From positions 1 through 64,000 of the forward strand of contig NZ_JSEH01000002.1 of NCBI RefSeq assembly GCF_000801335.2: a stretch of DNA of 64,000 bases, read 5' to 3'. Within the stretch, counting starts at the first letter, position 1; each line of letters begins with the position of its first letter. The notes under the pieces are model-generated. The model made no database searches and had not been told where the DNA came from. It saw nothing but the letters and a program-made list of their open reading frames with translations. Position numbers and translations under genes: made by a program. The DNA is from Desulfovibrio sp. TomC. GTDB lineage: Bacteria; Desulfobacterota; Desulfovibrionia; Desulfovibrionales; Desulfovibrionaceae. Shown here piece by piece: positions 9,654 through 18,549 of this stretch.

Positions 9654-10430
9654 ATGAACCCTATGCCAGCGCTCGAACCCGCGCTCAAGCAACTCCGTCT
9701 CTCCGGTATCCTGGATTCCATGGAGGTCCGCAACAAACAAGCCATCGAGGACGGCCTGTCACACGTGGAGTTCCTGGCCATGCTGATCCAGGACGAGGTG
9801 GCCCGCCGGGAACAGAAGAAGTTCTCACTGCGCGTCCGCCGGGCCGGTTTTCGTAGCGAAAAGACCTTGGAAAGTTTCGACTTCAGCTACAATCCGTCCG
9901 TCAACAAAGCGCTGATCCTGGACTTGGCCACCTGCCGCTTTCTGGAGGAAAAGGCCCCGGTGCTCATCGTCGGTCCCTGCGGCACCGGCAAGAGCCATAC
10001 CGCTCAGGCCCTTGGCCATGCCGCCGCCAGAAACGGCTACGAGGTGCTCTTTACGCCTATCGGCAAGCTCCTGGGGATGCTCCAGGCGGCCAAGGCGACC
10101 AACACCTATGACAGGAAACTGTCCACCCTGGCCAAGACGGACCTGCTCATCATCGACGACTTCGGTCTGAAACCTTTTAAATCCTCGGAGGATGAGGATT
10201 TTCACGACCTGATCGCCGAGCGCTATGAGCGCTGCGCAACGGTCATCACCAGCAACCTGGACTTCGCCGAATGGGGGGAGGCTTTCAACAATAAACTGCT
10301 GGGGGCGGCGACCTTGGACCGGATTAGGCATGGAGCCTACAAGGTCATTCTTGAAGGAAGGAGCTATCGAAGCTCCCGAGAGGAAGCGGCGCTCAAAAAC
10401 CTCGTTGCCGGTGCGGAGGAAAACACCTAA
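9654..10430 (+). CDS. istB: IS21-family helper ATPase IstB
   Basis: IstB is the AAA+ ATPase that helps IstA choose targets and assemble the transposition complex. The start chosen is the ATG at 9654 because a perfect AAAGGAGG lies at 9641-9648, just after the istA stop at 9638-9640. The 258-residue protein carries Walker A GPCGTGKS (107-114) and Walker B LLIIDDFG (about 164-171). It has the usual family length. The gene looks intact even though its istA partner is broken. Confidence 0.93.
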   Translation: MNPMPALEPALKQLRLSGILDSMEVRNKQAIEDGLSHVEFLAMLIQDEVARREQKKFSLRVRRAGFRSEKTLESFDFSYNPSVNKALILDLATCRFLEEKAPVLIVGPCGTGKSHTAQALGHAAARNGYEVLFTPIGKLLGMLQAAKATNTYDRKLSTLAKTDLLIIDDFGLKPFKSSEDEDFHDLIAERYERCATVITSNLDFAEWGEAFNNKLLGAATLDRIRHGAYKVILEGRSYRSSREEAALKNLVAGAEENT

Positions 10431-10502
10431 CTTTTCGATGCGTCCGAACCCCGGAATCGCCACCCAAGGTGGCTTCATTAGGGGTGAACATCCCTGGCTC
10501 CA

Positions 10503-10775
10503 TTAGGGCGGTCAATGACACGCCCGCACAGGTACATCATCCCTTGCATAATTGTGCGCAACCGGCGGCGCGTTGCCTTCTTCAGCCCGATAATCCCGGA
10601 GTCGAGCAGCGACTCGCCCATCACGCGGAGCATGTTGTTTCCCAGGACCCCGAGTTGGAAGAACGACTCGTTAATGTGTCCGGCAAGAGCAGGGCCCTTC
10701 TTTTTAAAAAAGGCTCCGAAGATTTCGTATGGTGAAATCATCTCATGTATCAATGGGGGCCGTTAGGGCGGTCAA
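10503..10775 (+). repeat. Direct repeat of an IS21-type end sequence
   Basis: TTAGGGCGGTCAA occurs exactly at 10503-10515 and 10763-10775. A related GGCTTCATTAGG lies at about 10472. IS21 elements commonly carry several internal repeats near their ends, so these are probably multiple transposase-binding repeats. A foreign transposase fragment separates them. Confidence 0.6.
10516..10753 (-). pseudogene. C-terminal fragment of a DDE transposase (IS1380/IS4-like)
   Basis: The minus strand encodes FFQLGVLGNNMLRVMGE followed by KKATRRRLRTIMQGMMYL. This resembles the end of IS1380/IS4-type transposases, where an N-rich FF..LA.NL segment precedes a basic TxRxRL tail. The catalytic core is absent. 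It lies between two copies of an IS21 terminal repeat. The family assignment is from memory of the C-terminal pattern and could be wrong. Confidence 0.5.
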
Positions 10776-10811
10776 GGGGTCGCGAAAGTGTCTGGGTACT
10801 GAATTTTAATC

Positions 10812-13010
10812 GTGGCGGTTATTGTGAAAGCCTATCTGCTCAATTTGGATAATGGTTTGATTTTTGTTTGTTGCTTAAATAGTAACGTCAAAAATTCCAT
10901 ATATAAGATCATTATTTTTCTCGTTTTGCGGGTGTTGATGACGTCTGCATCCTATGCTGATGGTATAAACAACATCCCAGCGGTAGATGAAATCAACTCG
11001 GCCATTCAAAAGAAGGGTGCATCTTGGGTAGCTAAGGAAAATAAATTCACCCATATGCCCCAGGAACAGCTTGATCTGTTGGTCGGCAAGGAAGCTGATG
11101 CACTTAAGCCCACTACTAATATCAAGACTATGGATCAGATAAATTCTGGTCCTACCCGTGGTATTTCCGGTGTCTCCGATTATCCCACCAAATTGGATTA
11201 TCGGAATATCAATGGTAAGGATTACACCACTGCCGTAAAACAGCAGAGTTCGTGTGGGGCATGTGTGATGTTTGCGGCATTGCGGACACTTGAGAGTTTG
11301 GAAAAGATCAAGGCTGATCTCCCACAGTGGAAGCTTAACTTGTCCGAGCAGTATCTTTTATCATGCCCTGAAGAAAAAAACTGCTCCGGCAATGCTCCCG
11401 ATGGGACTCACCAACAGTTGATCGATACGGGAGTAGTACAAGAAAGGTATTCTCCGTATCTTGCACAAGTTAAGCCATGTAGTGAAGTCTTTACTGCAGA
11501 CATGAATACAATTGGCAATTACAGAATCGGTGAATTCTTTACGGTCCGTATTCGGATTGATACTCCCGATCCGGTGGGAGATTTTAAAAAAATTCTAAAT
11601 GTATACGGCCCATTCATTGCTATCATGTTCGTGCCTACTGAATTCTATGCTTATGGTGGAGGAGTGTATACCGTGGTTCAAAGTCGGTTTTCTGGCATGC
11701 ACGCAGTGACCGTAGTTGGATATGATGATGACGCGCGATGCTTTATCGTGAAAAATTCGTGGGGTGATACTTGGGGTGAAAAGGGGTACTTCATAATTGC
11801 ATATTCGGAAGTAGATGTTTACTCGGGCACCATGTTTGCGGTAGACAATTATGTTCTTGGTGGAACATATGTGCATCACCCAGAGCCGACAGTGACTCCA
11901 TCTGCTAAGTTAACATATACTCCGCCTGCAGCATTCCGCTAGTCTAGTGTTACCCTGAATTTGGTGGTGGGTGATACTGATACGTACAAGTATCGATTTG
12001 ATGGTGGGTATTTCAGTGATAACATCGCTGCGGCTACGCCCATCCAATTAACCAATATGTACGAGGGTCAGTACACGCTAGAACTCGCAGCTTGTACGGA
12101 TCTGGGGGTATGTCAATCCACCAGTAGTCCGACTGTGTATACTTGGACAGTTGATACAGTACCACCCGTAATTCAATTCGTGGGTACTCCGGATAATAAT
12201 GAAAATTATTACTCGGATGCCATAACCATCCAGATCGTGGGAGAGGGAGTTTCCCAATATCAATATCAGACCTTGACTTCTGAGTTGTCAAATCCGATAT
12301 CGATTAATACGCCCATTAAGATTACGGGAATGGTCCGGGGGACACGTTATTGTGTTACAGTCATAGCCACCGACAATGCTGGGAATACGGGTGGTTTCTC
12401 TACATGTTGGTGGGTGAGTTTTTTGAATCCCAATCCTCCTACGATAACGGGATTGTCGTCAAATGTGCTCCATGAGAGGGATCTCACCTTGACTGTTTCT
12501 TCTGACAACCCTGAAGTTATTGGCTATTCTTATTTTGTTGATGGTCATGGATTAGTTGAACGAGTGCCCATGTCACAGCCCATAAAGATCATCAATATGA
12601 CCAATGGTGGACATTGGGTGGGTGCGTATTGTAACACCGCTACGGGTGGAGGTTATACAGCCGAGTTGTATTGGGTGGAGGACGTTACCACGGTTGCAGT
12701 GCTTACGGGGTTACCAAATAAGATCACCACAAATAATCAGCCCCAAATATTGGTGGGTGGTATTGATGTGGAGGGTTATCGGTTTAAACTCGACTCCAAT
12801 GAATACAGTCCGACTTGGGCGGCGAACAATGGGAATGCTATTTGGTTAAGTAAGCTAGTCTTGGGTAAACATACCTTGTATGTGGTGGGAGTCGATAAAA
12901 ATGGAAACATCCAGCAGACACCCACTACATATACTTGGACCATAGTTAAGGCTTTGCCTAAACCGGTGCCAATGGCAGCAATAAATCTGCTGCTAGGTGC
13001 GGGGAGTTGA
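10812..13010 (+). pseudogene. Secreted papain-family (C1) cysteine peptidase with repeat domains, split by an amber codon
   Basis: The first part (10812-11942) encodes a hydrophobic export segment, a pro-region and a C1A peptidase: catalytic Cys in QQSSCGACVMFAA (C151), His in GMHAVTVVGY (H297), Asn in VKNSWG (N315). The usual Trp after the catalytic Cys is Val. An in-frame TAG at 11940-11942 follows PPAAFR. The same frame then runs to 13010 with four repeats of about 90 residues built on VGG.DV..YKY...TPI.L......YTL. Such repeats usually continue directly from C1 domains in Desulfovibrio-type proteins, so this is one gene of about 730 codons with one nonsense codon. No ribosome site is seen before the repeats. 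The 5' end is uncertain: GTG at 10812 has no clear ribosome site. Confidence 0.78.
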
Positions 13011-13031
13011 TGTGCTCGAGTTAGAGTATCC

Positions 13032-13068
13032 AGCATGGGACATGGGTGTACTACCCATGTCCCATGCT
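13032..13068 (+). terminator. Strong inverted repeat after the C1 peptidase gene
   Basis: A perfect 16-bp stem (AGCATGGGACATGGGT pairing with its complement) encloses a five-base loop, 20 bases after the stop codon at 13010. Only a weak pyrimidine run follows. It most likely ends transcription of the peptidase gene. Confidence 0.65.
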
Positions 13069-13102
13069 CTGTATCTAAACCTTTTACTAAAGGAGAGTTA
13101 CT

Positions 13103-13159
13103 GTGGCTGGAAATGTTGTATCAGTTATGGCTTTGACGACTTCTGGACGTAGATTGTAA
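13103..13159 (+). CDS. Possible 18-codon reading frame with a good ribosome site
   Basis: A GTG at 13103 follows AAAGGAGAG (13089-13096) and opens an 18-residue frame (MAGNVVSVMALTTSGRRL) ending in TAA. It may be the start of a gene whose remainder has decayed. The rest of the gap, 13160-13510, shows only short frames with stops and no recognised protein or RNA. Confidence 0.2.
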   Translation: MAGNVVSVMALTTSGRRL

Positions 13160-13513
13160 GACTATGGCGGCATGGAAGGAATCGCATGGGAAGCCAATCC
13201 ATTGATGGCTGCATGAACAAGCTCCAATGGCCAAGGAGAGTTCCTGAATAAATCCCACGTATCGGGGGAAAAATGAACAAAGCGCCATATTCTTGTAGGC
13301 TGGAGTGGCGTCCAGTTTCGGTCGTCGTTACGGGAGCAAACAGGCATGATGTCAGCCAACTGTAAACAGTGCTGGAAAACAAGATTGCCGAGCCGAGCAT
13401 GGAGTCAGAGCCAAAAATTTATGTGCTGATGCTGGATGTGCGGGAGAAACTTCCTGCAAAGTAATTTGTAAAATATTTTTTATTCTACAAGATTTTAACC
13501 GCGATATTTTTTG

Positions 13514-13542
13514 TTGACCTGGGCAATTATTTTTAATATAAT
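13514..13542 (+). promoter_or_regulatory. Sigma-70-type promoter of the WYL regulator gene
   Basis: TTGACC at 13514-13519 and a perfect TATAAT at 13537-13542 are separated by 17 bases. GAGGAG at 13559-13564 lies eight bases before the GTG start at 13573. The transcript would start near 13549, giving a short leader. Confidence 0.75.
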
Positions 13543-13572
13543 TCATTTTTACTAATTTGAGGAGAAACTATT

Positions 13573-14583
13573 GTGCCTGTAAGATTAAACTCAGATGCTT
13601 CAAGTTCTAGTAAAATGCTTGATTTGTATAGTTTGCTTGTTTTTTCTGCTAGGAAACATACGTTGTCAAGCCTCGCATCAAGGCTTCGGTGTTCTAAAGC
13701 TACAATTATGCGTTTTATTACTGATATTGAGTTGGTAGAAGTGATTGAAACCGGTAAGGATGGAAAAGAAAGGTGGTATAAAATAAATAAGTTGGCAAAT
13801 ATGCGTAATAAGATTTTCACTCACGAAGATATTCAACAGCTTGTCCTTTGCAAAGATATTTTATTTAGCCTGCTCCCCGACGACATGCGGATTGAACTAG
13901 GTAAAACTGTTGAGGGAACTGCAGAATTCCTAGTAGATAAATCTGTCAGAGAGTATGCCTTGACGCCAATTGCACAGTCACGTGTGAAAGGGTTCATTGA
14001 CTATACGCCATTTCAACAAGAAATTAGCAAGATAATGCAGGCAATTCCAAAAAAACGTATTTGTACAGTAGTTTATCATAGTGCAAAAAGTCAACAAACT
14101 CGTGAATTTACTGTTGCCCCTATGCGTTTGGTTGCTTATCATGAAAGCTTGTATGTGGAATGTTGGAGAATTAAGGAGCAGGATGGTCAAGAAATCGTCC
14201 AGCCTATGACCTTGGCTGTTCAGCGAATTAAAAATTTCAATCCATTGGCAAAGAAACATAAGTTTACAGAGTATCCTTCTGATGAGTCAAATTTATTTGG
14301 TCTTATGAATAAGAAAGCCTTACGATTGAGGGTTCACTTCGACGCTTCAGTCTCACAGTATGTTTCAGAACGACAGTGGAGTAAAGATCAGGTTATTAGT
14401 CTTGGTACTGATGGGTCTGTGGATTTAGTTTTTACAGCAAATAATAAAGAGGAATGCTTTTCCTGGCTGCTTAGCTTTGGGATTTTTGCTGAAATTGTCG
14501 AACCATTAGATTTAAGGTGTGAGTTTGCAAACCGACTTATCGTTTTGAAGAACAAGTATTGCCTAGGTCCTGGTGTTGATTAG
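13573..14583 (+). CDS. WYL-domain transcriptional regulator (BrxR/CapW-like architecture)
   Basis: The 336-residue protein has an N-terminal winged helix-turn-helix (LSSLASRLRCSKATIMRFI, residues about 30-50), a central WYL domain (APMRLVAYHESLYVECW, near 180-196) and a C-terminal WCX-like extension. This order matches regulators such as BrxR and CapW, which control phage-defence operons and are thought to bind a nucleic-acid or nucleotide ligand through the WYL domain. The GTG start is supported by a GAGGAG site. It is the first gene of a same-strand series ending at 17927, so it may regulate that series. Autoregulation is likely, but no operator is proven. Confidence 0.88.
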   Translation: MPVRLNSDASSSSKMLDLYSLLVFSARKHTLSSLASRLRCSKATIMRFITDIELVEVIETGKDGKERWYKINKLANMRNKIFTHEDIQQLVLCKDILFSLLPDDMRIELGKTVEGTAEFLVDKSVREYALTPIAQSRVKGFIDYTPFQQEISKIMQAIPKKRICTVVYHSAKSQQTREFTVAPMRLVAYHESLYVECWRIKEQDGQEIVQPMTLAVQRIKNFNPLAKKHKFTEYPSDESNLFGLMNKKALRLRVHFDASVSQYVSERQWSKDQVISLGTDGSVDLVFTANNKEECFSWLLSFGIFAEIVEPLDLRCEFANRLIVLKNKYCLGPGVD

Positions 14584-14669
14584 GTCGTTTGGTTTTAACT
14601 TAATCTAGCTTATTGGTTTTTGATTTGTTTGATTCGGTTTGGTCTAGGTATTGATTTAATATTGGGAAT

Positions 14670-15419
14670 GTGGTGGCAGATCTTTTTTTGGGGTTGTTTG
14701 TAATATTTTATTGGCAAGTAAGTATTTTGAAAGCATGCAATCATTTTTCGTGTCAAATGTGTGGTAGTTGCTGTTCGCAACTGCTATTGTTCGGAGGATT
14801 GTATGACGACCTCGATAGAGGCGATGGAATTTGTTTACATTACGATCTGTTGCAAAAAACTTGTAAAATATATAAAACAAGACCAGCGAAATGTCGTGTG
14901 GAGGTCCAGTTCGTTTTTTTTTCTAATATAATGACCTATGAGGAGTATCTCTTGCTTTGCAAGAGAGGGTGTGCTTTTTTGCGCTTAAAACTAAACTTAT
15001 CAAACAAATGTTGCCAACAAATGGAGGCAAAAATGTTTATTCAAAACCTCAGTGGTGAACAAAAAGCTGTATTTTTATATCTTGCACATGAGGTTGCCTT
15101 GGCGGATGGAAACATATCTGGGAAAGAACAACAGATGATGAGTACATTTTGTGCTCAGATTCCTGGCGTTGAGCCAAAGAAGTGCTCCCTGTGCGACCTC
15201 GCCGAAGTATTTGAGTCAAAGCGTGCACGCGTTTCTGCATTTCTTGAACTCGCTGCCATAGCCCAGGCCGAGAGCGGCGTTAATGAAGAAGAAAGAAAAT
15301 TTCTTGATTCTTTGGCCAGTGCTTTCGGGTTAAGTAATTACGAGGTTAACGACATGCTGTCCTGGGTGGTGCGCCAATTTAATCTCTTTAATGAAGCGCA
15401 AGCTTTCATGGAGGACTAG
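14670..15419 (+). CDS. YkgJ-type cysteine-cluster protein fused to a TerB-like domain
   Basis: Residues 28-76 hold a YkgJ-type zinc/iron-chelating cluster (CxxCGSCC, a mid Cys, then RPAKCR). From about residue 125 to the end the protein is helical and TerB-like (LAHEVALADGNISGKEQQMM, then AIAQAESGVNEEERKFL). TerB domains are acidic metal-binding helical units found in stress and conflict systems. The frame is continuous, but a strong GGAGG (15023-15027) precedes an ATG at 15033 (residue 122), so the TerB part may also be made alone. The upstream start is uncertain (GTG 14670 or a later TTG). The gene ends two bases before the next start. Confidence 0.7.
   Translation: MVADLFLGLFVIFYWQVSILKACNHFSCQMCGSCCSQLLLFGGLYDDLDRGDGICLHYDLLQKTCKIYKTRPAKCRVEVQFVFFSNIMTYEEYLLLCKRGCAFLRLKLNLSNKCCQQMEAKMFIQNLSGEQKAVFLYLAHEVALADGNISGKEQQMMSTFCAQIPGVEPKKCSLCDLAEVFESKRARVSAFLELAAIAQAESGVNEEERKFLDSLASAFGLSNYEVNDMLSWVVRQFNLFNEAQAFMED
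15023..15035 (+). promoter_or_regulatory. Internal ribosome site and ATG before the TerB-like domain
   Basis: GGAGG at 15023-15027 is five bases from the ATG at 15033, in frame with the longer YkgJ-TerB reading frame. The spacing is good and better than any site at the upstream start. It would give a 128-residue TerB-like protein. Confidence 0.5.
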
Positions 15420-15421
15420 TC

Positions 15422-16441
15422 ATGCCTCTACCGCTTATCCCCGTATTTCTGGCAGTAGCTGCTATTTGTTCAGGAGGTTACGGCGTCAAAAAGGGTTTTG
15501 ACGCTAAAGAAGATTTCGCTACGGCTAAGGATATCAATGACAAGGCCGTTACGATTTACGATAAGGCTTGTAAGCAGCTACAAAAATCACGTAACGCAGC
15601 AAAGGAAACTTTGACTGCTCTTGGCAACACAAAGTTCCTTGTTTATAAAAATAGCCTTATTCCATTCGTCGAAGCGTTTTCACAAATCAAAGCCGTCGAC
15701 TTTCAGGACAAGGCGATCGCTGACGAATTAAAGGAGATGTCCATATCAAGTGACGATCTACAGGAGATCACTCAGTCAGCCTTGAATATGCAGGATGTTG
15801 TTGGAGGCGGCGTGGCGGCCCTTGGTGCTGGCGGTTTAGCGGGCTTGGCTGCCTATGGTGGCGTGGGTACGCTGGCTACTGCGAGCACCGGGACAGCCAT
15901 CGCTTCATTGAGCGGTGTGGCGGCCACAAATGCCACGCTGGCTTGGCTCGGTGGTGGCGCTCTAAGTGTTGGCGGCTTAGGTGTCGCTGGTGGAACTGCG
16001 GTTCTCGGTGGTATTGTGGCGGCCCCAGTATTAGCGATTGGCGGCATGATACTCGCCGCCAAGGCCGAGGAAGCCAAGCATAATGCTTTTGCTAACCGGG
16101 ACAAGGCCCGTGCGGCCGCACAACAAATGATGACGGCCAAGGTAGCCACCAACGCCATCCAAAAGCGCCTAGCTGAAATTGATCACCTTCTGCTAAAGCT
16201 GGATCAGTTATTCCAGCCACTGCTTAGCGGACTTCGATCTCTAGTTTCCTCGGGATGCTACGATTACAATGATTACTCTCTTTCAGACAAGAAAGGGGTG
16301 ATGATGGCTGTTCTCCTGGCTAAGACCATGAAGAACGTGTTGGAAACGCCAATTTTGGATAAGGATGGTGCCATAACCCGTGCTTCCAGAAATGTTCTCG
16401 TGAAGACGGGCCAGGAACTCGATAATATCAACCGGATGTAA
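15422..16441 (+). CDS. Alanine/glycine-rich membrane protein of unknown function
   Basis: This 339-residue protein starts two bases after the YkgJ-TerB stop. It has a hydrophobic N-terminus (1-20), a charged helical stretch (25-120), and a long Gly/Ala-rich hydrophobic region (126-213) with glycine-zipper repeats such as ATLAWLGGGALSVGGLGVAGG. A helical C-terminal part (220-339) follows. Glycine-zipper segments often pack into membrane pores or oligomers. I recall similar segments in uncharacterised proteins of other bacteria but cannot name a family. Given the WYL regulator and the next gene, a membrane-acting effector role is plausible but inferred. Confidence 0.6.
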   Translation: MPLPLIPVFLAVAAICSGGYGVKKGFDAKEDFATAKDINDKAVTIYDKACKQLQKSRNAAKETLTALGNTKFLVYKNSLIPFVEAFSQIKAVDFQDKAIADELKEMSISSDDLQEITQSALNMQDVVGGGVAALGAGGLAGLAAYGGVGTLATASTGTAIASLSGVAATNATLAWLGGGALSVGGLGVAGGTAVLGGIVAAPVLAIGGMILAAKAEEAKHNAFANRDKARAAAQQMMTAKVATNAIQKRLAEIDHLLLKLDQLFQPLLSGLRSLVSSGCYDYNDYSLSDKKGVMMAVLLAKTMKNVLETPILDKDGAITRASRNVLVKTGQELDNINRM

Positions 16442-16448
16442 TAAGCGG

Positions 16449-17927
16449 GTGGACTACGAAATGTCAGACGCAGACCAACTCGTCGACAAGGTCTCTATTG
16501 ACCGAAAACTACTTCAGTATGCCTCGACTATTGTTTCCGATCATAGGACTCAACATTTAACTGAACACACTAGGCGCATTTTCGTTGATTCTGACCGCCT
16601 CATGGATCTGGCGTCAAAATGGCAGAACTGCGCAGAAGTCCTTACCCAAGGACGTATGTTCGAGCAGCTTGAGGTCATCAAATATAATCTCGACAGTCTA
16701 GGTAAGGGCGCTGCCACCCATGCCGTTACTTCTGACGCCCTCGGAGATCCGCATGCCTTTGAAGATATCCTAATCCGCAAGGGCAAGAAGGTGTTGCGAG
16801 AGGTGCAAGCCAAATCGTGTGACAACGCTGCTCAAAGTGTTTTTGCCCTTTCGAACCCCAAATACAGGGAGATGGATCGGCTCTTACCCAAAGACCAGCA
16901 CGTGAAGGCAGAAGATCTTCTTGATGAGCGTATCGGTAAAGGTACTTTGAAGTCCGAGGACTATGTCCAGACCAAGCGGCATCTCAAGGGCGAGCTTAGT
17001 CACGGCGACGTCTCCTCCGGTGGCACGACTCGTCAGGAGGCTTTGGACGCGACAAAGATTGAGACTGCCACCGATATGGCTTCGGATTTTAAGTGTAAAG
17101 GAGTCTTGGGCGACATACACCACTCGGGGATGGAGGCCGCCAGGGTGAGTGGGGCGGTGGCAGGTGGCTTTTCGGCTGCTGGAGGTCTGTTCAGGATCGC
17201 GCACGGGGAAGCCACTGTAGGGGAAACATTGGCCAAAGTGACTATGGACGCAGCTTGTGGCGCAGTCGTGGGTTACGTCACCACGGCCGCGAGCAAGGGA
17301 CTTCTTCACGGATTTGGCAAGTGCCTGAGCGAGTGCAGCGTAAAAGTTATAGCTAAATCGAACGCTCATATTGCCATCGCAACTGGGTTTATCCAGTCAT
17401 GCAAGTCGGTGACGTCTTATTTAAAGGGAGATATTGAAGAGGAAGAAATGCTTTCGGAAGTTAGCCATACCGCGATTACTGGTGCGACGGCATTTTATTA
17501 TGGAGCACTAGGACAGATTGTTATACCTATTCCGGTTGTTGGCGCTTTGGTTGGATCTACAGTAGGGTACTATATTGGCAATATGCTACACCAATCTGGC
17601 TTGGTCAGTCTAGGGGAATGTGCGACTGTCAAGACAGCCCGATTGAGGAGGGAAAGGATCCACGATATGACCTTGACGGCAATTCCCCTCATGCGGGCCA
17701 AAAGGCTCGAGCTCGAACAGCTCATTAATAATCATATTGCCGAGCGAAAGGCTATTTTGCTCACGTCCATGGACACTCTAGAAATGTCGATGCTTCAATG
17801 GGATCCTCTGGGATTTATACACGGATTGGAGAATATATGTCAGGTTTTCTCCGCGCACTTACCGTTCATGAGTTTTGAAGAGTTTGACTCTTTTATGCAG
17901 GACAGAGAGTCCGTCTTCATCTTATAA
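16449..17927 (+). CDS. Glycine-rich membrane protein with a possible PD-(D/E)XK-like motif
   Basis: This 492-residue protein begins eight bases after its neighbour (GTG 16449; an in-frame ATG lies at 16461). Residues 95-150 contain AFEDILIRKGKKVLREVQAK: D106 followed by Q120-A-K122 at nuclease-like spacing, then VFALSNPKYREMDRLLPKDQ. This could be a PD-(D/E)XK fold with a Q-x-K variant. From about 230 to 380 there are Gly/Ala-rich hydrophobic segments (VSGAVAGGFSAAGG; IPVVGALVGSTVGYYIGNML), then a charged helical tail. Its position suggests a job shared with the preceding Gly-rich protein. No family is recognised with certainty. Confidence 0.6.
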   Translation: MDYEMSDADQLVDKVSIDRKLLQYASTIVSDHRTQHLTEHTRRIFVDSDRLMDLASKWQNCAEVLTQGRMFEQLEVIKYNLDSLGKGAATHAVTSDALGDPHAFEDILIRKGKKVLREVQAKSCDNAAQSVFALSNPKYREMDRLLPKDQHVKAEDLLDERIGKGTLKSEDYVQTKRHLKGELSHGDVSSGGTTRQEALDATKIETATDMASDFKCKGVLGDIHHSGMEAARVSGAVAGGFSAAGGLFRIAHGEATVGETLAKVTMDAACGAVVGYVTTAASKGLLHGFGKCLSECSVKVIAKSNAHIAIATGFIQSCKSVTSYLKGDIEEEEMLSEVSHTAITGATAFYYGALGQIVIPIPVVGALVGSTVGYYIGNMLHQSGLVSLGECATVKTARLRRERIHDMTLTAIPLMRAKRLELEQLINNHIAERKAILLTSMDTLEMSMLQWDPLGFIHGLENICQVFSAHLPFMSFEEFDSFMQDRESVFIL

Positions 17928-17984
17928 TGATGTACAGGTATCAGCCAGTAGGCTGTTTGCGAACAGGTTCATGTGAGCTGATAG

Positions 17985-18072
17985 ATTATATTTCCCAGGT
18001 TTTCGTGGGTAACCCCAATCAGTAACTTTCCAGATAGAGGTCCAAGCCGCCGCAGAAGAATTAAATAGCGGT
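17985..18072 (-). pseudogene. Tail of a second ISL3-family transposase copy
   Basis: The minus strand encodes FFCGGLDLYLESY after a stop, matching the C-terminal FFCGGLDLYP of the ISL3-like fragment at 18550-18800. The nucleotide sequence, including GGTCCAAGCCGCCGCAGAAGAA, repeats the block near 18570-18592. It stops where another transposase remnant begins. Confidence 0.6.
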
Positions 18073-18500
18073 TTGAGACCGTTGCACAATTTCCTTAGGC
18101 AGCTGCGTTGGCCTTTTTTTAAGCTCGAAAACGGGTTTTTCGCCTTCAATGAGGCGCGTGCAGTGGCATTTTATCGCCTGAAAACGGCTTACACCGCCTT
18201 TCAGGCGCAACTGCCCTTAGCTTCCCGCCATGAGGACCGCTTTTTTCAGGTTGAAGGCCAGGGCATTGAGCAGAGATTTCAACTCGACCTTAGCAGCCCG
18301 TTGTAAAACTCATTTTTGGCCAATGAGGCAAAATGATTCCAGCTAGTTACGACGAAAAAATTTGCTAGAAACGGCTTTTTCAACGGGTGTGCATGATGCC
18401 GTCCATGAGTCCCCGAGTCTGAAGCACATGCAGATTCAATTGACTGCTGTGCCCCTTGTCCGAATAAATGCAGCCTCCGGCCATGGGGCTGATTTCGTCC
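18073..18500 (-). pseudogene. IS5/IS1182-like transposase remnant inserted in ISL3 debris
   Basis: Two separated minus-strand pieces belong to one DDE transposase. One (18375-18495) reads IYSDKGHSS...LMDGIMHTR, like the YADKGY...DGIM segment of IS5/IS1182 enzymes. The other (about 18225-18305) reads AAKVELKSLLNALAFNLKKAV, their usual C-terminus. The middle is deleted. GAGACCGTTGCACAATTTCC at about 18076-18095 looks like its terminal repeat. Confidence 0.6.
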
Positions 18501-18549
18501 AAAAGGTCTATAAATTCAATCCTTCAGGGTTTCCCGTGGGTAGTTCCGA

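Larger units (their letters stand above)
8520..10775 (+). mobile_element. IS21-family insertion sequence remnant
   Basis: The element contains a broken istA and an intact istB, and ends in repeated terminal-type sequences around 10470-10515 and 10755-10775. The left end is lost because istA lacks its first third. An unrelated transposase fragment sits between two copies of the right-end repeat, so a second insertion or rearrangement has occurred. Without istA function it cannot move by itself. Confidence 0.75.
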
